A stretch of 64,000 bases of DNA from Marinobacter sp. C7. Lineage in GTDB: Bacteria > Pseudomonadota > Gammaproteobacteria > Pseudomonadales > Oleiphilaceae. Shown in pieces: positions 8,224-20,272 of the stretch. The notes under the pieces are model-generated. The model did not search any database. It worked only from the letters and a program-made list of their open reading frames with translations, and was not told the DNA's origin. Positions within the stretch are counted from its first letter, which is position 1. The number at the start of each line of letters is the position of its first letter. The translations under genes and the position numbers were made by a program. The DNA is taken from positions 1,406,008 through 1,470,007 of the forward strand of contig NZ_JAKQZH010000001.1 in NCBI RefSeq assembly GCF_022343555.1, written 5' to 3'.

Positions 8224-9375
8224 CTATTCGAAATAGACCGAACCCTGGTTGTACAGAGTCGTCAGCAGTCCGAGCAGGGCCGGGTCGGAAGCAAATCCGG
8301 AGAGTGCAGACATATCGACCCGCGCTGCCGCGCAAAGCAGCGGAGCCAGCGGGCGGGCATCACCTTTGAGGAGGTATTGCTCACCATCCACAAACAGGGC
8401 GGTATCATTGCCGAGTTCATAGAAGGCGAACCTGGAACCTTCGTTCCAGCGAAGTTGCTCGCCGGCGCCAATCGCTTCTGCCAGGTCCTCCTCGGAGGCG
8501 GGCTCGTCCGCGGGCACCACGATATCGAGACTCTTCGGTGCGGTGGCATACTGGCCAAACCAGAGGGCAAGCTGGCGCCGATCGCCGATCTTCTCCTGGA
8601 CGATGCCATTGAGGCGGTCAATGACTTCGGGGGCTATGGTGCCGGGATTGCCCTGGACCTTGAGGTCGGGATCGTTGATATGCTCGGCGGCGTCTGACTG
8701 GCTGCACAGGAAGTCGGTAAAACCGGTCAGGACATCATCGACGGTGGGCGCCCGGAATCCCACTGACAGGGTAATGCAGTCGTCCTCGGCAATGCCGTGA
8801 TGACCGATGCCCGGTGGAAGATAGAGCATATCGCCCGGAGCCAGCGTGACGGTTTCCTCTCCGCTCCAGCTGCTCAGGATCCGCAGGGGTGTGCCTTCGA
8901 CTCTGGGCGAGGTATGGTCGCAATGGCCGCCGAAGGTCCAGCGGCGATGGCCCTGGGCTTGAAGCAGGAACACATCGTACTGATCGTAATGGGGGCCGAC
9001 GCTGCCGCCTTTCGGCGCATAGCTGGCCATGATGTCGTCCAGCCGCCAGTTGGGAATGAACCGGAAGTGTTCGAGCAGATCGGCAATTTCCGGCACCCAG
9101 TGATCCAGCCCCTGCACCAGCAGCGTCCAGTCCTGTTCCGGGAGGTCGCTGAAGCGGTCCGGGGTGAAGGGCCCGTTGTGCAGCTGCCAGGGCTTGCCCT
9201 TGTCATTCTCGATGACGATTCGGGATTCGACGCCCTGCTCGCAGGCCAGTCCGGCCAGCTCGTCAGGACTGACCGGGCACTGGAAGCCGGGGAACGCCTG
9301 GCGGATCACCAAGGGTTTTTTCTGCCAGTGGTCCCGCAGAAATTCGGAAGGTGTCAGTCCGCCAAGCATATCCAT
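8224..9375 (-). CDS. roxA: Ribosomal protein uL16 arginine 3-hydroxylase RoxA (YcfD)
   Basis: An Fe(II)- and 2-oxoglutarate-dependent JmjC/cupin oxygenase that hydroxylates an arginine of ribosomal protein L16. The 383-residue protein has the facial triad H129 and D131 (GPHYDQYDVF) and H192 (PPGIGHHG), aligning with H125, D127 and H187 of E. coli YcfD. A winged-helix-like C-terminal part follows. It lies 15 bp downstream of purB, and in E. coli ycfD is also near purB. The start at ATG 9375 has GGGAG upstream; a second ATG six bases on is possible. Confidence 0.92.
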   Translation of the reverse strand: MDMLGGLTPSEFLRDHWQKKPLVIRQAFPGFQCPVSPDELAGLACEQGVESRIVIENDKGKPWQLHNGPFTPDRFSDLPEQDWTLLVQGLDHWVPEIADLLEHFRFIPNWRLDDIMASYAPKGGSVGPHYDQYDVFLLQAQGHRRWTFGGHCDHTSPRVEGTPLRILSSWSGEETVTLAPGDMLYLPPGIGHHGIAEDDCITLSVGFRAPTVDDVLTGFTDFLCSQSDAAEHINDPDLKVQGNPGTIAPEVIDRLNGIVQEKIGDRRQLALWFGQYATAPKSLDIVVPADEPASEEDLAEAIGAGEQLRWNEGSRFAFYELGNDTALFVDGEQYLLKGDARPLAPLLCAAARVDMSALSGFASDPALLGLLTTLYNQGSVYFE

Positions 9376-9390
9376 GGTGTGCTCCCGCTA

Positions 9391-10776
<1,386 letters not shown>

Positions 10777-10862
10777 TCAAAGAATCGAAACAAACTGGGA
10801 AACAGGGGTGCCAATGATACACCAGCAGGCCCGTTGAATCAGCGTTAATCCCGGCTTTGCCG

Positions 10863-11501
10863 TTACAGCGGCTGGCGCGCCTTCTCGGCCAGTTCCCGGG
10901 CGTGATGGATGACCTTGCGCCGGGAGAAGATCAGCTGCCAGCGGCGGCCGCCGCACTGGCGCCAGAGCACGGCCGAGCGGATGCCGGCGAGCAGGAGCGC
11001 GCGCACCTTGTCGGCATTCTCTTCCCGCTGAAGGACCGCGGGGTCGCCGGTTACCTGGATGCGCTGCCGGAAGGTGCTGATGGTGTCGGCGTAGATCGAG
11101 GCCAGGTTGCCGATCAGGTTGGCGTGGATATAGCCAAAATGGCTTGCGGTATGGCGGGCCTGATCGATGCGGCTGCCGATTACCTCCAGCATGTCGGAGC
11201 GCCGGTTCAGCTTGGACTCCAGGTGAATCAGGTTGAGCACATACTTGAGCACCTCGATATCCCGCTGTTTGCTTTGCTGGCTCATGACCGTGGAAAGGGT
11301 AACCAGTCCTTCCCGGATATCGGACAGTTCACCGCCATAGACATCCAGAGTTGAGGCCGGATCCGTGGCAAAAAGCGAACGGATGCAGGTCTCCAGGGAT
11401 GCCGGGTTGCATTGTCCGTTGTGGGCAATCTGCTGCACCAGGTTGGCAGCCTGGAACACGCCGGCCAGCGCCAGAGTCTGATCATGCAGGGTGCGGCTCA
11501 T
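10863..11501 (-). CDS. hflD: High frequency lysogenization protein HflD homolog
   Basis: A 212-residue, mostly helical cytoplasmic or peripheral membrane protein of the HflD (YcfC) family. In E. coli it is known for interacting with phage lambda CII; its housekeeping role is not settled. The length matches the family (213). The start codon overlaps the mnmA stop (ATGA at 11498-11501), so translation is coupled to mnmA. The assignment rests on length, the N-terminal pattern ([17 protein letters not shown]) and the conserved mnmA-hflD-purB order. Confidence 0.93.
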   Translation of the reverse strand: MSRTLHDQTLALAGVFQAANLVQQIAHNGQCNPASLETCIRSLFATDPASTLDVYGGELSDIREGLVTLSTVMSQQSKQRDIEVLKYVLNLIHLESKLNRRSDMLEVIGSRIDQARHTASHFGYIHANLIGNLASIYADTISTFRQRIQVTGDPAVLQREENADKVRALLLAGIRSAVLWRQCGGRRWQLIFSRRKVIHHARELAEKARQPL

Positions 11502-12676
11502 GCGCTGGCTTCCTTCTGTTCGGGGGTCCGGAGGCGCAAGGGAAGGTCTTCGCCGTCACGCCAGGTCTCCTCGATCACGCCGCCACCGAGGCAAATCTCG
11601 CCGTCATAGAAGACCACGGACTGGCCGGGGGTTACTGCGCGCTGGGCATCGTCAAATACGACCTTCACGCCGCCGTCGATTACGGTCACTTCGCAGTCCT
11701 GGTCAGGCTGACGATACCGGGTCTTGGCCTTGCAGCGGAACTGTCCGGCTGGCGCCTCTCCGGCAACCCAGTCAATCGTGCCGGAGACGAGGCCCCGGGA
11801 AAAGAGCAGGGGATGATGCTTGCCCTGGACCGCAATAAGCACGTTGCGTGAAAGGTCTTTGTCAGCCACGTACCAGGGCTCATCTCCGAACTTGCTGAGC
11901 CCCCCAATACCCAGCCCCTGGCGCTGGCCGATGGTGTGATACATGAGGCCCTGATGCCGGCCGATGACCTGACCATCCGGGGTTTCAATATCACCGGGCT
12001 GGGCCGGCAGGTATTGTTTCAGGAAGTCCCGGAATTTTCTCTCGCCAATGAAGCAGATGCCGGTGGAATCTTTCTTGTCATGGGTGACAAAGCCCTGTTC
12101 TTCGGCGATTCGGCGTACTTCGGGCTTCTCCAGTTCGCCGACCGGGAACAGGGTGCGGGCGATTCGTTCGCCGGAAACCGCATGGAGAAAGTAGCTCTGG
12201 TCCTTGTTGGGATCCAGACCCTTCAGCAGCAGGGCCCGGCCGGAGTCGCCATCGAGGGGACGCTGGCGGGCGTAGTGACCGGTGGCAATGTAATCGGCAC
12301 CCAGAGTGATGGCATAGTCCAGGAAGGCGCGGAACTTCACTTCCTTGTTGCACAGGATGTCCGGGTTGGGGGTGCGTCCGGCCTTGTACTCGGACAGGAA
12401 GTGTTCGAACACACGGTCCCAGTATTCCGCCGCGAAGCTCGCGGTGTGCAGCGTTATTCCAATGTCGTCGGCGACGGCCTGGGCGTCGGCCAGGTCGGTC
12501 ATGGCGGTGCAATATTCGGTGCCGTCGTCCTCGTCCCAGTTCTTCATGAACAGGCCCTCGACCTGATAGCCCTGCTGTTTCAGGAGCCAGGCAGCCACGG
12601 AGGAATCGACGCCGCCGGACATGCCGACGATGACGCGGGTGGATTCCGGAGACTTGGTTTCGGGTGTTGTGTTCAT
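11498..12676 (-). CDS. mnmA: tRNA-specific 2-thiouridylase MnmA
   Basis: MnmA puts sulfur on U34 of the Lys, Glu and Gln tRNAs; two tRNA-Lys genes with a UUU anticodon are at the right end of this window. I chose ATG 12676 (392 residues) over an ATG at 12724 because AGGGCT precedes it and the protein then begins close to the ATP-binding loop. The PP-loop is SGGVDS at 20-25. The two catalytic cysteines are C109 ([10 protein letters not shown]) and C208 (STGICFIGE). It sits between nudJ and hflD as in E. coli. Confidence 0.96.
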   Translation of the reverse strand: MNTTPETKSPESTRVIVGMSGGVDSSVAAWLLKQQGYQVEGLFMKNWDEDDGTEYCTAMTDLADAQAVADDIGITLHTASFAAEYWDRVFEHFLSEYKAGRTPNPDILCNKEVKFRAFLDYAITLGADYIATGHYARQRPLDGDSGRALLLKGLDPNKDQSYFLHAVSGERIARTLFPVGELEKPEVRRIAEEQGFVTHDKKDSTGICFIGERKFRDFLKQYLPAQPGDIETPDGQVIGRHQGLMYHTIGQRQGLGIGGLSKFGDEPWYVADKDLSRNVLIAVQGKHHPLLFSRGLVSGTIDWVAGEAPAGQFRCKAKTRYRQPDQDCEVTVIDGGVKVVFDDAQRAVTPGQSVVFYDGEICLGGGVIEETWRDGEDLPLRLRTPEQKEASA

Positions 12677-12724
12677 GTCAGCCCTGTTGCCGCTAAAACG
12701 CCGGATTCTAGCATTTCCGCGCAA

Positions 12725-13174
12725 TCACGTCTGCGTATCAACGACCACGTCGAGAGGGTAACGGCGTCCATTTCGGTAATCTTCTATGCACCGGAGCACA
12801 AGGGGGCTTCGCAACTTGCTGCCGAGTTGGCGGATTTCGTCAAGATCAAGCCAGTGGGCCGCAATAATGCCGTCGTCCAGCTCGGTGGAGCGCCGCTGAA
12901 CCGCCTCGGCGTAATAGCAGAAGCGGTAATAGGTGACGCCGTTGGCGGGTGCCTTGTATGTGTAAACCCCGAGAAAATGGCGAGGCTCCACCTGCCAACC
13001 GGTTTCTTCAAGGGTTTCCCGGCGAACGGCGTCGAGGATGGGCTCGCCCTCTTCGACATGCCCGGCGGGCTGGTTGAATACAATCCGACCACTGCTGATT
13101 TCCTCAACCATGAGAAAACGCCCACGGTCATCTTCGACAATAACGGCAACGGTAGCGTGGGGAGTCCAGGTCAT
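12725..13174 (-). CDS. nudJ: Nudix hydrolase NudJ
   Basis: A 149-residue Nudix phosphatase. E. coli NudJ hydrolyses nucleoside tri- and diphosphates and HMP-pyrophosphate. The Nudix box is complete at 38-60 (GHVEEGEPILDAV, then RRETLEETGW). ATG 13174 is chosen because it begins MTWTPHATVAVIVE as in the family and overlaps the rluE stop (ATGA). GGAGGAG lies a little upstream. A longer frame from 13435 lies inside rluE and is not protein-like. Confidence 0.94.
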   Translation of the reverse strand: MTWTPHATVAVIVEDDRGRFLMVEEISSGRIVFNQPAGHVEEGEPILDAVRRETLEETGWQVEPRHFLGVYTYKAPANGVTYYRFCYYAEAVQRRSTELDDGIIAAHWLDLDEIRQLGSKLRSPLVLRCIEDYRNGRRYPLDVVVDTQT

Positions 13175-13788
13175 GAGCGGGAGCGTCTCCTCCGGTGTTG
13201 TTGTCTGGCCGGCTGATGATTGGCCGGCATATGTACTGTCAGGGTGCGATATTCGCCCGGAGCCAGGTTGTCCAGGGTCCAGTCTCCGATACGGTACCGG
13301 ATCAGACGGAGGGTGGGGAAGCCGACTGCAGCCGTCATCCGGCGAACCTGGCGATTCTTGCCCTCCGTGATGGTCAGCTCGATCCAGCTGGTGGGCACTG
13401 ATTCCCGGTGGCGGACCGGCGGAGTACGGGGCCATACCTCGGGCGCCGTCATTCTGCTGGCCTTGGCGGGACGGGTCTTGCCATCTTTCAGTTGGACTCC
13501 GGTGGCGAGCCGTGAGAGCGCTTCCCCAGTGATTTCGCCCTCGACCTGGACCCAGTAGGTTTTCGGCATTTTCCGGGAGGGCGAGGCAATCCGGTTTTGC
13601 AGGGATCCATCCCCGGTAAGCAGCAGGAGGCCCTCGGAATCGAAATCGAGACGACCGGCCGGGTACACATTATCAAGAGGAATCCAGTCGGCCAGAGTCT
13701 GGCGAGGAGGGGTGTCCGGGTTGTTTTGTCGGTCGGTAAACTGGCAGAGAACCTGAAACGGTTTGTTGAACAGAACGAGTTCGGACAT
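13171..13788 (-). CDS. rluE: 23S rRNA pseudouridine(2457) synthase RluE
   Basis: RluE isomerises U2457 in the peptidyl-transferase region of 23S rRNA. The 205-residue protein has the RsuA/RluB-family catalytic motif GRLDFDSEG with D48, and the downstream blocks GKTRPAKA and TEGKNRQVRRM. There is no S4 domain, as expected for RluE. The C-terminus is arginine-rich (residues 195-205), which may aid RNA binding. The first gene of the rluE-nudJ-mnmA-hflD run, it overlaps nudJ by 4 bp. The 223 bp between this gene and cspD hold no gene I can support. Confidence 0.93.
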   Translation of the reverse strand: MSELVLFNKPFQVLCQFTDRQNNPDTPPRQTLADWIPLDNVYPAGRLDFDSEGLLLLTGDGSLQNRIASPSRKMPKTYWVQVEGEITGEALSRLATGVQLKDGKTRPAKASRMTAPEVWPRTPPVRHRESVPTSWIELTITEGKNRQVRRMTAAVGFPTLRLIRYRIGDWTLDNLAPGEYRTLTVHMPANHQPARQQHRRRRSRS

Positions 13789-14011
13789 ACGGCGTTATCT
13801 GGACCGCTGATCGTCGATGGGATGATTGTCTGCAGGGTACCGGAATCGGGGGATTTGGCAACCCGGGGCCGGGCATAAGCTCCCTGCAGGGGCCGAGCCT
13901 GCAGCTGCCCGCTTTCGTGATCCGGGTTGTTCAACAGTCAGGCTGACATCAATGCCAGCCCTCCGGTTCATACCCGACTGTCCGGCAGGTATGAGGAAAC
14001 TGAGTGCCGAT

Positions 14012-14323
14012 TCAGGCGTTTACTGCCCGCGGTGGGTAGTCTCCATGGCCCTCGTCGCGGGAATCGGACTTCTTTTCGCTACTGCTTCCGGATGGTGTCT
14101 GAGACTGCCGGGAGGGCGTTTCCTCAGGCACGATATTGACTGCATGAATGCCCTTATCACTGGGTTTTTTGTCAAAGGTTACGGCCTGACCGGCTTTCAG
14201 TGTCTTGTAGCCATCCATCTGAACCGAGGAAAAGTGAGCAAACAGGTCGTCACTGCAGCCATCCTCGATGATGAATCCGTAGCCCTTGGCGTTGTTGAAC
14301 CACTTGACCTTGCCTCTTGGCAT
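14012..14323 (-). CDS. cspD: Cold-shock domain protein, CspD type
   Basis: A 103-residue protein with one cold-shock domain at about 1-68. RNP1 is KGYGFI and RNP2 is LFAHFSS. A Ser/Lys-rich, probably disordered tail follows (about 69-103), longer than in E. coli CspD (74 residues). CspD in E. coli inhibits replication in stationary phase. The assignment as CspD rather than another Csp rests on its divergent placement next to clpS-clpA, which is conserved, and on the alanine in FAHFSSV where CspA proteins have V-H-Y. Confidence 0.9.
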   Translation of the reverse strand: MPRGKVKWFNNAKGYGFIIEDGCSDDLFAHFSSVQMDGYKTLKAGQAVTFDKKPSDKGIHAVNIVPEETPSRQSQTPSGSSSEKKSDSRDEGHGDYPPRAVNA

Positions 14324-14653
14324 GATGAACTCCCCTGTTCCTTTGCTGTCAGTTCTTATTATTGGTTACACCCTGGATCCCGGAACTCCGCCGGGATCCT
14401 GTTACTCGGTTGCGTGCTCGGTTACGTTTGCATCGTATACGTTTACATTATTTTACAATGCTTCTTAACTGTCGACCAAACCGCGCTGGGAGTCAATAGT
14501 TTCTATCGCGGTAATGTGTGGTTTAACGCGGTCCGGAAACGGTATGATGCCCGTATTGATAAATATCTCACGTCCGGGGATTCGGGTCGCTTGAAAACCC
14601 GGCCCCGGACAACCACATTTAACCGAGGACACCGAGTTAACCGGTAAAGAAAC
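14324..14653. other. Divergent cspD/clpS intergenic region with a GC-rich hairpin
   Basis: This 330 bp gap separates cspD and clpS and should hold both promoters. Two things stand out. A 9 bp inverted repeat (GGATCCCGG at 14375-14383 and its complement at 14391-14399, 7 nt loop) would lie in the cspD leader. An AT-rich stretch at about 14425-14465 contains TTTACATTATTTTACAAT, which could supply a -10 element (TACAAT, plus strand). I see no supported small gene here. Confidence 0.5.
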
Positions 14654-15013
14654 ATGCGGACTATCGACAATTCTCTACTAATATTGAATCAGGGGGAGGA
14701 AGATCAGCCGGGCCGACAGGACGACCTCAGTGTTGCGCCCGAAAAGCCTGCTCTGAAGCGCCCGGCACGATACCGGGTGGTGCTTCTGAACGATGACTAC
14801 ACCCCCATGGACTTCGTGGTGGATGTATTGATGAAGTTCTTCGGAATGAACGAGGAGAAGGCGACGCAGGTGATGCTGCTCGTCCATACGCAGGGAAAAG
14901 CCGTATGTGGGGTATATACCCGAGACATCGCAGAAACAAAGGCAGCACAGGTGAACCAGTATTCCTCGGAATGCGAACATCCGCTCCTTTGCGAGATTGA
15001 ACGTGCGGACTGA
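14654..15013 (+). CDS. clpS: ATP-dependent Clp protease adaptor ClpS
   Basis: ClpS binds the N-terminal residue of N-degron substrates (Leu, Phe, Trp, Tyr) and delivers them to ClpA. The 119-residue protein has a flexible N-terminal extension (about 1-36). The ClpS core then begins [18 protein letters not shown], with the Asn-Asp pair that contacts the substrate amino group. The helix motif [20 protein letters not shown] follows. It lies 18 bp upstream of clpA. The same window encodes Aat and Bpt, which create ClpS ligands. Confidence 0.97.
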   Translation: MRTIDNSLLILNQGEEDQPGRQDDLSVAPEKPALKRPARYRVVLLNDDYTPMDFVVDVLMKFFGMNEEKATQVMLLVHTQGKAVCGVYTRDIAETKAAQVNQYSSECEHPLLCEIERAD

Positions 15014-15031
15014 CAGACGTTGGGGTGGCCC

Positions 15032-17302
15032 ATGCTGAGCAAAGATCTTGAAATTACGCTGAATACGGCCTTCAAAAATGCCCGCGACAAGCGTCATGAA
15101 TTCATGACGGTGGAGCATTTACTGTTGGCCCTGCTTGACAACGAATCGGCGGTGGGCGTCCTGAAAGCCTGTGGTGCTGACCTCAAGCGCCTTGAGGAAG
15201 AGCTGGTGGAATTCGTCGATTCCACCACCCCGCTGATTCCCAGTAATGACAGCGAACGTGAAACGCAACCCACCCTGGGCTTCCAGCGCGTGTTGCAGCG
15301 GGCAGTGTTCCATGTCCAGTCTTCGGGCAAGAAAGAGGTCACCGGCGCCAACGTGCTGGTTGCCATTTTCAGCGAACAGGAAAGCCAGGCAGTGTACGTG
15401 CTGAAGAAGCAAAGCATTGCCCGGATTGATGTGGTCAATTTCGTTTCCCACGGCATTTCCCGGGTCCAGGGCGCCGAGGACCAGGAAGGCCACGACCAGG
15501 CCTCCCACGATGAAGCCGGGGAGGAAGGTTCCCAGTCCAGGCCGCTGGAGAGCTATGCCACTAATCTGAATGAGCAGGCGCGTCAGGGCCGTATCGACCC
15601 GCTGATCGGCCGTGAACATGAGGTTGAGAGGGTGGTCCAGATCCTCGCTCGCCGCCGCAAGAACAACCCGCTTCTGGTGGGTGAGGCCGGCGTCGGCAAG
15701 ACCGCCATCGCTGAAGGGCTGGCCAAGCGGATTGTGGACGGACAGGTGCCGGACATTATTTCTGACGCTGTGGTCTACTCCCTCGACATGGGCGCACTCC
15801 TTGCCGGTACCAAATACCGGGGCGATTTCGAGAAGCGCCTGAAAGGCTTGCTCGGCGAGCTGAAAAAACAGCAGCACGCAATTCTCTTCATCGACGAGAT
15901 CCACACCATCATCGGTGCCGGGTCCGCGTCCGGGGGCGTGATGGATGCGTCCAACCTGCTCAAGCCAATGCTGAGCTCCGGCGAGATTCGCTGCATCGGA
16001 TCCACCACCTTCCAGGAATTCCGGGGCATCTTTGAGAAAGACAGTGCGTTGGCACGGCGCTTCCAGAAAATCGATGTCAACGAGCCGAGTGTCGAAGATA
16101 CCTATCAGATCCTGAAAGGGCTCAAGCCGAATTTCGAGAAACACCACGATCTGAAGTACACCGACAAGGCCCTCCGCGTTGCTGCGGAACTGGCGGACAG
16201 GTACATCACTGATCGCCATCTGCCGGACAAGGCCATCGACGTGATCGACGAGGCCGGTGCACGTCAGCGGATGCTGCCAGAAAACAAGCGCAAGAAGACC
16301 GTCGACGTCTCCGAAATCGAGGACGTGGTGGCCAACATCGCGCGCATTCCGCCGAAAAATGTCTCCACCAGTGACAAGGATCTGCTCCGTAATCTGGAGC
16401 GGGATCTCAAGATGGTGGTGTTCGGGCAGGATCCGGCCATCGAATCACTGGCCACAGCCATCAAGCTTGCCCGTGCGGGCCTGAAGGCTCCGGAGAAGCC
16501 GGAGGGCGCGTTCCTGTTTGCCGGCCCCACCGGGGTAGGCAAGACCGAGGTGACCAAGCAGCTGGCCAAGGTGCTGGGTATCGAGCTGGTGCGCTTCGAC
16601 ATGTCCGAGTACATGGAGCGGCACACCGTGTCTCGCCTGATAGGTGCGCCGCCGGGCTATGTCGGTTACGACCAGGGCGGTCTGCTGACCGAGGCTGTCA
16701 ACAAGCACCCGCACTGTGTGTTGCTGCTTGACGAGATCGAGAAGGCGCACCCGGAAGTCTTCAACCTGCTGTTGCAGGTGATGGATCACGGTACCCTGAC
16801 CGACAACAACGGCCGCAAGGCGGACTTCCGCCATGTGATTCTGGTGATGACCACCAACGCCGGTGCCGAGAGCATGGCCCGTCGTTCGATCGGCTTCAAC
16901 GAGCAGGACCACAGTACCGATGGTATGGAGGTGATCACCAAAACCTTCACACCGGAGTTCCGTAACCGGCTCGATGGCATCATCCAGTTTGGTGACCTCC
17001 AGAAGGAGACCATCACCCATGTGGTCGACAAGTTCCTCACCGAGCTGCAGGCGCAGCTTGACGAGAAGCATGTGGTTCTGCATGTGGATGAGGAGGCCAA
17101 GGCCTGGCTCGCAGAGCGCGGGTACGACGCCACGATGGGTGCGCGGCCGATGTCCCGCCTGATCCAGGACAAGATCAAGCGGCCGTTGGCGGAGCAGATC
17201 CTGTTCGGGCGTCTGTCCGAGCATGGCGGCGAGGTCTACGTCCATCTGAAAGGCGATGAGCTGGAGTTCGAGTACGAGGACGAACCTGCGGAAGCCGTCT
17301 GA
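15032..17302 (+). CDS. clpA: ATP-dependent Clp protease ATP-binding subunit ClpA
   Basis: ClpA is the hexameric unfoldase of ClpAP. The start at 15032 (MLSKDLE) follows GGGGTGG; a frame start four codons earlier has no family support. At 756 residues it matches E. coli ClpA (758). The N domain (about 1-145) binds ClpS and is followed by an acidic linker (150-168). The first AAA+ module has GEAGVGKT at 217-224, and the second has GPTGVGKT at about 498-505. The ClpP-docking loop is visible as RSIGFNEQD near 610-620. A terminator follows 27 bp after the stop. Confidence 0.98.
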   Translation: MLSKDLEITLNTAFKNARDKRHEFMTVEHLLLALLDNESAVGVLKACGADLKRLEEELVEFVDSTTPLIPSNDSERETQPTLGFQRVLQRAVFHVQSSGKKEVTGANVLVAIFSEQESQAVYVLKKQSIARIDVVNFVSHGISRVQGAEDQEGHDQASHDEAGEEGSQSRPLESYATNLNEQARQGRIDPLIGREHEVERVVQILARRRKNNPLLVGEAGVGKTAIAEGLAKRIVDGQVPDIISDAVVYSLDMGALLAGTKYRGDFEKRLKGLLGELKKQQHAILFIDEIHTIIGAGSASGGVMDASNLLKPMLSSGEIRCIGSTTFQEFRGIFEKDSALARRFQKIDVNEPSVEDTYQILKGLKPNFEKHHDLKYTDKALRVAAELADRYITDRHLPDKAIDVIDEAGARQRMLPENKRKKTVDVSEIEDVVANIARIPPKNVSTSDKDLLRNLERDLKMVVFGQDPAIESLATAIKLARAGLKAPEKPEGAFLFAGPTGVGKTEVTKQLAKVLGIELVRFDMSEYMERHTVSRLIGAPPGYVGYDQGGLLTEAVNKHPHCVLLLDEIEKAHPEVFNLLLQVMDHGTLTDNNGRKADFRHVILVMTTNAGAESMARRSIGFNEQDHSTDGMEVITKTFTPEFRNRLDGIIQFGDLQKETITHVVDKFLTELQAQLDEKHVVLHVDEEAKAWLAERGYDATMGARPMSRLIQDKIKRPLAEQILFGRLSEHGGEVYVHLKGDELEFEYEDEPAEAV

Positions 17303-17328
17303 TTGCTCCAGTACTTCTGTCATTGGCA

Positions 17329-17361
17329 AAGCCGCTGCCTGGTGCAGCGGCTTTTTTATTT
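17329..17361 (+). terminator. Rho-independent terminator of clpA
   Basis: A 10 bp perfect GC-rich stem (AAGCCGCTGC at 17329-17338, complement at 17344-17353) with a 5 nt loop is followed by TTTTATTTT. It lies 27 bp after the clpA stop codon, pointing rightwards. Confidence 0.9.
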
Positions 17362-17372
17362 TGCAGCCAACA

Positions 17373-17398
17373 AAAAACCCCGCCTTGGCGGGGTTTTT
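17373..17398 (-). terminator. Rho-independent terminator of infA (bidirectional)
   Basis: A 12 bp stem (AAAAACCCCGCC at 17373-17384, complement at 17387-17398) reads as a terminator on both strands, with A and T tracts on either side. On the minus strand it follows the infA stop by about 20 bp; on the plus strand it backs up the clpA terminator. Confidence 0.88.
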
Positions 17399-17417
17399 CA
17401 GATGTCACTGAGGCACA

Positions 17418-17636
17418 TTAACGGGCGCGGTAAACAATGCGGCCCTTGCTCAGGTCGTAGGGGGTCAGTTCAACCTTGACCTTGTCGCCGGTCAGGATAC
17501 GGATGTAGTTCTTGCGCATCTTGCCGGAAATGTGAGCAGTCACAACATGGCCGTTGCTCAGCTCAACGCGGAACATGGTGTTGGGAAGGGTGTCAATGAT
17601 TACGCCTTCCATTTCAATGACATCTGATTTCGCCAT
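17418..17636 (-). CDS. infA: Translation initiation factor IF-1
   Basis: IF-1 binds the A site of the 30S subunit during initiation. The 72-residue length and near-invariant sequence ([46 protein letters not shown]) fix the identity; it is a single OB fold. It is convergent with clpA, with two terminators between them. Upstream on the minus strand is an AT-rich region (17640-17710) likely to hold its promoter. Confidence 0.99.
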   Translation of the reverse strand: MAKSDVIEMEGVIIDTLPNTMFRVELSNGHVVTAHISGKMRKNYIRILTGDKVKVELTPYDLSKGRIVYRAR

Positions 17637-17717
17637 TCAGTAGAAACCTCGCTTTGGATATGCTTCTCGTGATTTTAAATTGCGCAATTCTGCCTGATTT
17701 GTCGTCATTTGGCAAAG

Positions 17718-18431
17718 TCAGATCTCATCCATCGTCCGCCAGTGGCCGTCGCGCAAGGCCTCAATAGGCTGGAAACGGGTCTTGTAGTTCATTTTCCGGC
17801 ACTGTTTGATCCAGTAACCGAGGTAAAGGTGCGGCAGGCGGCGACGTTTCGCTTCCTCGATCTGCCACAGGATCGCGAATGTTCCGAGGCTGCGATGGTC
17901 CAGCTCGGGTGCAAACACTGTGTAGATTGCCGACAGGCCGTCATCGAGGACATCTATTGCCGCAAGCCCGACCAATTTGCCGTCGAGACGCATCTCAAGG
18001 AACCAGGAATCTGTGGCGCCTTCCACCAGGAATGAGGTGAACTGGTCCCGGGAGGGGGGGTACATGTCCCCATCACTGTGCCGCTCGTTGATATAGCGGG
18101 CGTAGAGTGAATAATATTCTTCCGCGAAGCGTGCGGGCACCAGGGCGCACTGGAGATCCCCGTTCCTTTTCAGTACCCGTCGCTGACTCCGGTCCGGTTG
18201 GAACTCGTCGGTTTTCAGGCGAACAGGAATACAGGCGTTACAGTGCTCGCAATGGGGGCGATAGTAATGGGAGCCGCTACGCCGGAAACCCAGGGCAGTC
18301 AGCTGACTGTACAGTTTCTTGTCGATGTTGGCCCTGGGATCCACAAACATCGTGGTTGCCTCACGATCGGGCAGGTAACTGCAGTCATGGGGGGGAGTCG
18401 CAAAAAAAACCAGGGTTCTGAGGTTACTCAT
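17718..18431 (-). CDS. bpt: Aspartate/glutamate leucyltransferase Bpt (bacterial Ate1 family)
   Basis: Bpt transfers leucine from Leu-tRNA to proteins with N-terminal Asp or Glu, turning them into ClpS/ClpAP substrates. The 237-residue protein has the arginyltransferase-type N-terminal block YLPDREATTMFVDP and the cysteine cluster YRPHCEHCNACIPVR. The C-terminal acyltransferase block follows (LGYWIKQCRKMNYK). It starts directly after the aat stop with no gap, so the two N-degron transferases are cotranscribed. The short form is typical of Bpt rather than of eukaryotic ATE1. Confidence 0.94.
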   Translation of the reverse strand: MSNLRTLVFFATPPHDCSYLPDREATTMFVDPRANIDKKLYSQLTALGFRRSGSHYYRPHCEHCNACIPVRLKTDEFQPDRSQRRVLKRNGDLQCALVPARFAEEYYSLYARYINERHSDGDMYPPSRDQFTSFLVEGATDSWFLEMRLDGKLVGLAAIDVLDDGLSAIYTVFAPELDHRSLGTFAILWQIEEAKRRRLPHLYLGYWIKQCRKMNYKTRFQPIEALRDGHWRTMDEI

Positions 18432-19145
18432 TCATACCTCCGGCCCACGCCATTCCCAGGTGAAGGTCCAGTCGGACTGGTCCGGTTTCTGATCAACACA
18501 TGCCCTGAGTATAGATAAAAACTCCGCCCTGGGAATGCTTCGCGCTCCCATGGTCAGCAGGTGACTGCTCTCCACCTGGCAGTCCATCATCCGGTAGCCC
18601 CAGAGCCGCAGCTGATTTGCGAGATAAACCATCAGCACCTTTGAGGCGTTGGTTTCCAGGGAGAACATGGATTCGCCAAAGAAGCAGCGTCCCAGTGCGA
18701 CCCCATACATTCCCCCGGCAAGCTCGTCATTGCGATTCCAGATTTCGATGGAATGGGCAATACCTTGCCGGTGCAGTTCGGTGTAGGCCGCCACCATGTC
18801 ATCGGTAATCCAGGTGCCTTCTGCCCGGGTAGACCCACAGAGCCGGATAATGCGACTGAAGGCCCGGTCTGCGGTGACTCGGAACCGTCCCTGATTCAGG
18901 GTGCGTTGCAGACTGCGGGAGATGTGGATGTCGGGCGGAAACAGCACGCAGCGCGGGTCGGGGGACCACCACAGAATGGGCTGGTCGTCGCTGTACCAGG
19001 GAAAAATGCCGTTCCGGTAGGCGAGGACCAGTCGTTCTGTCGAAAGATCGCCGCCGAGGGCCAGAAGACCATCGGGGTCGTCCAGGGCTTCCTCGGCGGG
19101 GGGGAACCAGAGTTGGTCCGGTTCTAGCCAGGGGAGAGTGGTCAT
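18432..19145 (-). CDS. aat: Leucyl/phenylalanyl-tRNA--protein transferase Aat
   Basis: Aat adds Leu or Phe to proteins with N-terminal Lys or Arg. I chose ATG 19145 (237 residues) because CTGGAG precedes it and the protein then starts MTTLPWLEPDQLWFPP, the family N-terminus; a frame start at 19223 would run into trxB. Family motifs are GLLALGGDLS, YRNGIFPWY, WWSPDPRCVL and GGMYGVALGRCFFGESMFS. It sits between trxB and bpt on the same strand. With clpS and clpA nearby it completes the pathway. Confidence 0.97.
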   Translation of the reverse strand: MTTLPWLEPDQLWFPPAEEALDDPDGLLALGGDLSTERLVLAYRNGIFPWYSDDQPILWWSPDPRCVLFPPDIHISRSLQRTLNQGRFRVTADRAFSRIIRLCGSTRAEGTWITDDMVAAYTELHRQGIAHSIEIWNRNDELAGGMYGVALGRCFFGESMFSLETNASKVLMVYLANQLRLWGYRMMDCQVESSHLLTMGARSIPRAEFLSILRACVDQKPDQSDWTFTWEWRGPEV

Positions 19146-19170
19146 CCTGCTCCAGTTTCTCCGGCCCGGC

Positions 19171-20133
<963 letters not shown>

Positions 20134-20272
20134 TCACTGATGTTTGAAAATGGATGCCCACTGGTCAGGGCGTGGGTTCGGGAAATGGCAAAAGGCTAAC
20201 ATGAATTGCGGAAGGTGCCATTTGTTTCGGCTAATTCCGGTTATAAAACCTTGCTATGTGGTCAGAAGGTTT

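Noticed and set aside
13882..13904. Palindromic CCCTGCAGGG with a second CCTGCAG, considered as a terminator
   Set aside because: The arms are short, there is no T run, and it is more than 100 bp from the cspD stop.
13826..14647. A 273-codon plus-strand frame covering cspD and the clpS upstream region
   Set aside because: It runs antisense through the conserved cold-shock domain, and its translation shows no family pattern or ribosome site.
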